Shown here: positions 55,302-61,273 of the stretch, piece after piece
Layout: the number at the start of each line of letters is the position of its first letter
Numbering within the stretch: the first letter of the stretch is position 1
NCBI RefSeq assembly: GCF_000420445.1
Contig: NZ_ATUY01000002.1
Span: forward strand, 62,001 to 126,000
From: Actinotignum urinale DSM 15805
Lineage (GTDB): Bacteria > Actinomycetota > Actinomycetes > Actinomycetales > Actinomycetaceae
Direction: 5' to 3'
DNA: 64,000 bases
The notes under the pieces: model-generated
Seen by the model: the letters and a program-made list of their open reading frames with translations, nothing else
What the model was told of the DNA's origin: nothing
The model's database searches: none
Program-made: the position numbers and the translations under genes

Positions 55302-56669
55302 GTGGGACTTCAGGGATACCTTCTTTTAGTAGCGGTGATTTTCTTTCTGGCGTTTGTTATGCCAAAGATGGCAAAACGCCGTTTCGTTGCGTCTGAAGTG
55401 CGTATTGATGAACGCTATTCCACGAATTTAAGAATGCTTACCCTGTCCGAAAGGACGGAGGTTCTGGGTGCAAAAGGTGCCAGTGGCGCTATTTTTGCCA
55501 AGAAGCCGGAGGTTATTGTGGCATCGAATTTAGGTGAAAGGCCCGGGCCTGGGCGCCCGAGTGTCCGAGTATTGGCGCGTCAGCGGGCTCGGCATAAGGC
55601 ACGAATTTCTCAGCGTGCAGCTAACCGCCAGCGCGGTTTCGTTGGTGCCGGCATTTTGCTGACACTAACCCTTATTTTCGGGATTCTTGGGTTTAATGCG
55701 AATTTCACGAAAGTTCCGTTCTGGATTTTCCTGTTTTGCACTCTGGTATATGGCGTTTCCTTTGGGTATTTGCTTGCGAAAATGGGTGAAGCTACCCGCA
55801 AGGATCGTCAAGCCATCGAGGATTTAACTGAAGATATGGAGCATGTGCGAGGGGCAGAGAAGCCGTATTTTCGTCGTCCAACACGTCCTTCCTCGGGTGT
55901 TTCTGCGAAGAGCGCGCGTTCCGGCCTTTCGGCACCTTCCGCGTTTTCTGCACACGTGTCCGTTTCCGATACTGAGTCAATTGAGACGGCTCAAACGGCC
56001 GCTACGGTTTCTGACGATGGCTCTACCTTCCCGGAAAATGGTGACTTTTCGGGAAAAGCTCAAACCCGGTTGGATAGGGAGCATTCAGGGCGTGATTTTT
56101 CGCGCTCCGATAATGCACGTTCAACCGGGATTCCTCTCGCTATTGAAGAAGGTTTTGTTGCCTCGTCTGATTTCGCGCCGATTAGTGGTTCGCGCCGCGA
56201 AGCTGGTATGAATGATGGGGCTGTGTTGGTGAGTAAAACTCGCACGGTTCCGATGCGCCGGGCGAGTCAAGTTCAGGGCGATTTACTTCGCGGTGCATCT
56301 TTGGAGGTTCAAGGCAGGGCTCAACGCCAGATTGAATCGGGTGCGCAACCTGGGGCTGTGCGTTCTCCATCCGTTTCTTCGACGACGGCTCAAGCGCGTT
56401 CCGCGGTGCCTTCTTCGCCAACTGTCCGTACGGTGACGCCTAGGAATATTGCTCCTTATGAGCCACCTGCTCAAATTGAAGCGCCTGTTCCGTATCGCCC
56501 TAAGACTGTTGGTGAAAAGGTTGCTTTTAGTGATGAGTTTGTTTCTCAGGATTCGGCCTCTCGTCAGGGTGTGGAGGTTCGTGATGATGCTGTGGTTCAG
56601 GAGAGAGGGTATGTAGGCCTTGCCGGTGGTGTTGCTCTGGATAAGCTCATGAAGCAGCGTCGTGCCTAG
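55302..56669 (+). CDS. GlpR-like membrane protein, candidate gephyrin-like receptor
   Basis: 455 residues from GTG 55302. Membrane helices at about 4-21, 113-131 and 137-158; the rest (160-455) is long, disordered and Ser/Thr/Pro/Arg-rich. Position (just after a MoeA/Glp gene), size and topology fit GlpR, the membrane receptor of Glp in corynebacterial cell division. I cannot show sequence identity from memory, so this is a contextual assignment. The end (AGGVALDKLMKQRRA) looks like a conserved short helix. Confidence 0.6.
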   Translation: MGLQGYLLLVAVIFFLAFVMPKMAKRRFVASEVRIDERYSTNLRMLTLSERTEVLGAKGASGAIFAKKPEVIVASNLGERPGPGRPSVRVLARQRARHKARISQRAANRQRGFVGAGILLTLTLIFGILGFNANFTKVPFWIFLFCTLVYGVSFGYLLAKMGEATRKDRQAIEDLTEDMEHVRGAEKPYFRRPTRPSSGVSAKSARSGLSAPSAFSAHVSVSDTESIETAQTAATVSDDGSTFPENGDFSGKAQTRLDREHSGRDFSRSDNARSTGIPLAIEEGFVASSDFAPISGSRREAGMNDGAVLVSKTRTVPMRRASQVQGDLLRGASLEVQGRAQRQIESGAQPGAVRSPSVSSTTAQARSAVPSSPTVRTVTPRNIAPYEPPAQIEAPVPYRPKTVGEKVAFSDEFVSQDSASRQGVEVRDDAVVQERGYVGLAGGVALDKLMKQRRA

Positions 56670-56758
56670 ATGCGTGTATGTTGAAATTGTGTTGTAGGCG
56701 ACGCATCGCGTAAAGGCTTTTGTAAAATGCTGATTTAGTGGTAATCTATCTAAGTCTC

Positions 56759-56831
56759 GGGGCTATGGCGCAGTTGGTAGCGCGTTTCGTTCGCAATGAA
56801 AAGGTCAGGGGTTCGAATCCCCTTAGCTCCA
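56759..56831 (+). tRNA. tRNA-Ala(CGC), island attachment site
   Basis: GGGGCTA pairs with TAGCTCC at the acceptor. The anticodon loop TTCGCAA gives CGC, and the T-loop is GGTTCGAATCC. Its last bases, TCCCCTTAGCTCCAC (56818-56832), recur at 57076-57090. Confidence 0.94.
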
Positions 56832-56849
56832 CAGTGACGCAGGCCGAGT

Positions 56850-56871
56850 CCGTGAAAGTTTACTTTCACGG
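56850..56871. repeat. perfect 10-bp inverted repeat after tRNA-Ala
   Basis: CCGTGAAAGT and ACTTTCACGG are separated by TT. A second hairpin, GTAACAT-GAA-ATGTTAC, lies at 56893-56909. Confidence 0.75.
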
Positions 56872-56926
56872 GCGAGGTTCAGGAAACTGTATGTAACATG
56901 AAATGTTACCAATAAGGAGAATCGAA

Positions 56927-56955
56927 GGCCGTTAACGAAAGTTAACGGCCTTTTT
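56927..56955 (+). terminator. terminator downstream of tRNA-Ala
   Basis: GGCCGTTAAC, loop GAAA, GTTAACGGCC, then five T. Confidence 0.92.
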
Positions 56956-56956
56956 C

Positions 56957-56980
56957 GTGGAGCTGGGGATTCGAACCCGT
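56957..56980 (-). pseudogene. tRNA 3'-half fragment (minus strand)
   Basis: On the minus strand it reads as a T-arm and acceptor end, GGGTTCGAATCCCCAGCTCC, close to the end of the nearby tRNA-Ala but with mismatches. No 5' half is present. Confidence 0.6.
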
Positions 56981-57075
56981 GAGGGCTGGTTCCGTGTGGA
57001 AAAAGCGTAGCTTTTTTAGGAACCAGCGTGACGTGGCTGTGCCACGGAGCGTAGCGGATGCGGAGCAGACGCCGT

Positions 57076-57090
57076 TCCCCTTAGCTCCAC
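57076..57090 (+). other. second copy of the tRNA-Ala 3' end, candidate att site
   Basis: TCCCCTTAGCTCCAC is identical to 56818-56832, 258 bp downstream in the same orientation: the direct-repeat pattern left by integration at a tRNA. Confidence 0.65.
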
Positions 57091-57183
57091 CATTATCACT
57101 CAACTTTGGATACAAAAGTGTGAGTGCGAACAGAACCCCTCGGGTTCCGAGTTTTACTTGGTAGAACGCGGAAAACGAGGGGT

Positions 57184-57345
57184 TCATTGTGTTTCTGGCA
57201 TGGCTTGGGGCGGGCGCACGCAGAGCACGTTAAGGCTGTGCTGGCTTTCCGGCGTGTCCGGGTCGTGGTACTGTTCACGCAGCATCTCGTAGAGGCGCCC
57301 GAGCAGCGCGCCCGCGTCCAGCGAGACCTTCTCTTCGCGCTCTGG
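57184..57345 (-). pseudogene. remnant of a class I DNA methyltransferase (Eco57I/MmeI-like)
   Basis: A 54-codon open stretch on the minus strand ends at TGA 57184. It holds ALLGRLYEMLREQYHDPDTP followed by SLNVLCVR, a motif of large class I methyltransferase/restriction enzymes, then diverges and stops. A TAA precedes it. It is much more GC-rich than the flanks. This is an isolated fragment; no start or flanking domain is left. Confidence 0.5.
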
Positions 57346-57738
57346 TTATGCACCGCCATGTTCCAAGAAATATCCATCAAAACCCGCACTCTAACCTTCG
57401 TTCTGTTCAGTGACACTCAAATTAATACACGACGGCACTGACAATATGCGCGTCGGGCTGATGAACAACGATTGTATGTTCAAAAATCTGCTTTGGCGGG
57501 AGCCTCGCGGGCTGGTGAAGTTTAAGAGAAGTCGAGTTGCGAAAACATCGAGGAGTTCCCACTTCCCACGGCGCTGGTGGTGGTCAACAGTCAAGCGATA
57601 GGCATAAGTCCAACAGTAGCCTTGTTAACCACAAATTCAAGCAGAGCTGTGAATTAGTTAACCCTCTATGCTAACATTTCGTGTAACCCTATGAATAAGC
57701 CTACTCCGGCATTCGTATCGATGATTTTTGGAGAATTT

Positions 57739-60700
57739 ATGCGTCACGTTGATGTGCGTCATATTAAAACCTACAGCTTTACCGCGGCTTTCGCGTTGGC
57801 TGCCTCACTGCTAAATCCGATTTCTGCGCTAGCCCAGGATCAGGCCTTGCCTGAGTCGCCTGGAACTGTCGCTCAAGCCCAGATCGAACGAGCGGAGGAG
57901 ACTCCGGAGTCTACTCAGCCGCTCGAGGAGAGCCAGCCTGCAGCCACTGAGACGGCAAGTACCCCCTCCTCAGAGCCTGAGGCTCAGGGTCTTGAGGTAG
58001 GGGAGGAGCTAGCCGGTGAGGCCGTCGGAGCGCCGGCAGCTGTGCGTGAGATTGGCTCTTTCTCAGATCTCATTCCTTATCTGTCCGTACGCCAGCTTCC
58101 TAGCGGCCCGTGGGAAACCCACAAGCGCCTGGTTCTAGAGTCGGGCAGCTATAAGCTAACTAAAGACTTCGAGATCTCCCTTACCAATCCCTATTTTGCC
58201 GACAAGAAAGACTACATCGAGCACGGCATCCTCTCGGTTGTTGGTTCCTTATCGTTTGACGGCAACGGCCACACAATCAAGTTCCCAGATAAAAAGGCGC
58301 GCGGCCTTTTCGGCAGCCTGGGCCACAACGAACAGCCCTCCCGTCCGGAGCCTCACGTGACCAAGGTTCAGAACCTCACCTTGGACTTCACCGGAGATGT
58401 GCTCGGCTTCCCATTCGCTGAACAGGCTCGGGGATATCAGACGCCCAACGCGGACGGTCTGCCGGCCACGGAAAGCCTGCTGAAGAACATCACCCTCAAC
58501 GTTGCGGGCAACGTGGACTCCATTCCCTCCCACGGACTCGTCCTGTCCGACAATCACTTTGCTAACGGTAATTTCTACTCCAACATGGCCACAGGATTTA
58601 GCTGGTACTTGGCTGCTATCAACTGCGAGGATCTCGACATCAACATCGGCGGCAATGTCGGTTCCGAAACGGCTTCGACAGGCCAGGTTAACTTCAACGG
58701 GAAGATGGCTCCCATCACTGCCGCCTCCTATGGTTTCACCTCCCACTTCGACAGGAATCTACCGAGTAGCGATACGGCCCCCGGGAAGAAGCTACGGGCC
58801 CAGTACCGTGACAATAACAATCCGGCTCCGCTGCGAAATACCGGGCACGTGCAGAATCTTTCCTTGACAGTCGGCGGGAACATCCAGGCGGTCTCTAACA
58901 ACCTCGCCTACGCAGCTGGCCTTTCCAACGACGTGGCTTCCGCCTGGGTGGACAATGCGAAGATCGACGTTGGGGGAGACATCGCCGCCGTGATGAACAC
59001 GGGTTTCAAGCATCCTTGGCGCACCGAAATGCCCTATGCCTACGGCATTGCCGAGAACACTGGCGTGTTGATGAATTCTAGCCTGAGCGTGAACAACATC
59101 CGGTTCTCTAGCCCGGAGACTCTCGACGGAAGTGCGTCGCCGGCCCCGGCCAATAATGTCGGCAAGATCGGAGTGGTCGGCTACGACGATAACCACGGAT
59201 ACCACACGAACATCAGCAACAACACCTTCAATATCAAGGAATCGGTGACCGCGAAGACAGGACTGCACCTGATCTCGCACATCGGGCACGGGATGCGCTG
59301 GAACTCAAGCGGTAAGTATGGCTTGAACTGGGTTGTCGTAAACAAGGACAACAAGTACTCCGTGGGCAAGGTCGACCTGACCGGCATGAAGGGTGCCCAG
59401 ATCGTCTTTGACGCACTTGGCAAGAAGACCCGCACCGGAGAACGCGATGACGCCAGCCTCCCGAAGCTACCGGAAGTGGCATTAGAAAACACGACACTCA
59501 ATGTTGGAGAGTTCAAGATATCGAACCCAAAGGGCTCGACCTGGGTTAATTTGGGGCAGAGCAACATCGCTGGGGCCAAGAATAACTTCCTGACCTACGG
59601 AAATGTCACGGTCGAGACGAACAATCTGCGTGAATTCAACGGGCTGGGAGGCTTGAAGAACGAGGAACCAGAAACAAACGTCTACGAGCCGATTACCCAG
59701 AACAACCATCTGGTCACTGGCGACATCACCCTCACGGCGAACGACGCCAGTTATGTTTCGTTGATGTTTGGTAGTCAACCCACGGATCACGCCGTACGCA
59801 ATAACAGTGCTCGGGTGAAATCCTTCGCGCTTAACGTAAATGATGAAAATGCAACGCGCCAGACCCTGGTCGGAGGCATCACCCCCTTCGCAAGAGGTGA
59901 GCTCACCGGCAACCGTGTTTACGTCGGAGACTTCACCGTAAACAGTAAGAAAACTAATCAGACATGGATTTCACCGGGCATTGCTTTCGCTACAGGCGCA
60001 AAGATCACCGATAACAGCGTTTTCGTCGATAAAAACATCAGCATCGGGCACGCTGGCAAGGGGATCATCGGCGGGTTCATGAGCCGGGCTATAAAGGCCA
60101 CCAGCGTTACTGGTTCTTCTTTCCAGCTTGGCGGTGTTCAGGAGACGAGTGGCAATGGTTTGATTTACGGTGCTTTCGCGGGACAGCTGGACGGCTCCAC
60201 TGTCTCAAGCTCTAGCGCATTAAATCTCAATGATTTTGCTCCCTTCGTTTATCAGAGTACTGGAAGCACCACGACTCCATCTACCCTGGACGGGGTAGCG
60301 CTGTACAACAATGCAGCTCTGCCCAACAGCCTGCCCGCTCTGCAGCTGTTTGGCTCCACGATGTCCGTGGTGAAGAACTCCACGCTACTAGTTCCTGCCG
60401 AACACGCTGATTCTCCGCTCTACTTTGCCGATCACGTTATCGGTGACCAAAGCGTGAACAACTACGTGGTTGCCGTCAACGATAAGGACGGGGAGCTGAA
60501 CCGGATTGCCTACAGCGCGGCAACCGAGAAGACCGTACAGGTTGATGATCAAGGTACAGAAAAGCAGGTAATCGCGCGTGCTGCAGAAGCCGAGCCTGTG
60601 GGCTCGATCAACATTGCGGAGCGCGCCTTTCAGAGCAAGTACTGGACCAATGATGTTTCGGCCTACGTGACGGGCGCAGACGAATCTGACTTTAGCTACA

Positions 60701-61065
60701 TGAACAAGGATTCTTCTAACAAGACGATAGAGGCATTCTTGGTGGACAAGGGGGTCGTCTCGGCTGACCTCAAGCAGGGCAAGCTAGCGGACTACTACCA
60801 CCGTCACGCGGGCCTGCGGGTTGCGGGCGGGCCGGTCTACGACCTGCTTGGGATTCCGGTAGTGGACAAGTTGCTCAAGCCCACACCGGAACCATCCCCG
60901 AGCGATACTCCCACTTCGAGCAAAACGCCCAAGCCCGAGCCTGGCAAGCCGAAGCGCAGCGGGCTACCCAAGACCGGCGGTGATTTGGTTTACGGTCTCG
61001 GGGCTGTAGCGCTGCTACTAGCTACCGGTAGCCTGGCCATGTTGGCTCGCAGGCGTCGGGGCTAA
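57739..61065 (+). CDS. LPKTG-anchored surface protein
   Basis: 1108 residues from ATG 57739, with GGAG five bases upstream; a longer frame from 57691 lacks a ribosome site. Signal peptide ~1-33 (cleavage near SALAQ), a Glu/Thr/Pro-rich stretch to ~105, then ~850 residues of beta-strand and Asn/Gly/Thr-rich repeats like a beta-helix adhesin. A Pro/Ser/Thr wall spacer leads to the sorting signal LPKTGG (~1076), a hydrophobic segment and RRRRG. A sortase should attach it to peptidoglycan. Codon use and GC differ from the backbone genes. Confidence 0.9.
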   Translation: MRHVDVRHIKTYSFTAAFALAASLLNPISALAQDQALPESPGTVAQAQIERAEETPESTQPLEESQPAATETASTPSSEPEAQGLEVGEELAGEAVGAPAAVREIGSFSDLIPYLSVRQLPSGPWETHKRLVLESGSYKLTKDFEISLTNPYFADKKDYIEHGILSVVGSLSFDGNGHTIKFPDKKARGLFGSLGHNEQPSRPEPHVTKVQNLTLDFTGDVLGFPFAEQARGYQTPNADGLPATESLLKNITLNVAGNVDSIPSHGLVLSDNHFANGNFYSNMATGFSWYLAAINCEDLDINIGGNVGSETASTGQVNFNGKMAPITAASYGFTSHFDRNLPSSDTAPGKKLRAQYRDNNNPAPLRNTGHVQNLSLTVGGNIQAVSNNLAYAAGLSNDVASAWVDNAKIDVGGDIAAVMNTGFKHPWRTEMPYAYGIAENTGVLMNSSLSVNNIRFSSPETLDGSASPAPANNVGKIGVVGYDDNHGYHTNISNNTFNIKESVTAKTGLHLISHIGHGMRWNSSGKYGLNWVVVNKDNKYSVGKVDLTGMKGAQIVFDALGKKTRTGERDDASLPKLPEVALENTTLNVGEFKISNPKGSTWVNLGQSNIAGAKNNFLTYGNVTVETNNLREFNGLGGLKNEEPETNVYEPITQNNHLVTGDITLTANDASYVSLMFGSQPTDHAVRNNSARVKSFALNVNDENATRQTLVGGITPFARGELTGNRVYVGDFTVNSKKTNQTWISPGIAFATGAKITDNSVFVDKNISIGHAGKGIIGGFMSRAIKATSVTGSSFQLGGVQETSGNGLIYGAFAGQLDGSTVSSSSALNLNDFAPFVYQSTGSTTTPSTLDGVALYNNAALPNSLPALQLFGSTMSVVKNSTLLVPAEHADSPLYFADHVIGDQSVNNYVVAVNDKDGELNRIAYSAATEKTVQVDDQGTEKQVIARAAEAEPVGSINIAERAFQSKYWTNDVSAYVTGADESDFSYMNKDSSNKTIEAFLVDKGVVSADLKQGKLADYYHRHAGLRVAGGPVYDLLGIPVVDKLLKPTPEPSPSDTPTSSKTPKPEPGKPKRSGLPKTGGDLVYGLGAVALLLATGSLAMLARRRRG

Positions 61066-61077
61066 GCCAAGATAGGC

Positions 61078-61109
61078 TCGCCCCCCCGGCCTAGCTGGGG
61101 GGCGAACTT
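61078..61109 (+). terminator. hairpin after the surface protein
   Basis: TCGCCCCCC and GGGGGGCGA pair around ~10 bases, followed by ACTTTTG. Confidence 0.75.
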
Positions 61110-61146
61110 TTGACAACGCGTTTAGAACCAAGAGGGACCCCAAGTT

Positions 61147-61266
61147 TCACAAGAACTGTGACAACCTGTGGGTAGTGTTCGAGGCCTTGCGAGCTTCCTT
61201 GTTTGCGATGGCTTCCTTGGCTTGGTACTCGCGAATCTTCGCGTCGTACTTCGCCTTAACACGCAT
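61147..61266 (-). CDS. small basic ORF downstream of the Res gene
   Basis: 39 residues from ATG 61266, with TAGGAGA (the TAG is the Res stop) four bases upstream, so it would be translated right after Res. Composition is Lys/Ala/Glu/Arg-rich and helical (AKYDAKIREYQAKEAIANKE). No family is recognised. The tight spacing and ribosome site favour a real gene, but the length is too short to be sure. Confidence 0.45.
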   Translation of the reverse strand: MRVKAKYDAKIREYQAKEAIANKEARKASNTTHRLSQFL

Positions 61267-61273
61267 TCGTCTC

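Noticed and set aside
57691-57738. Upstream start of the surface protein at 57691
   Set aside because: No ribosome site there; ATG 57739 has GGAG at proper spacing and begins directly with the signal peptide.
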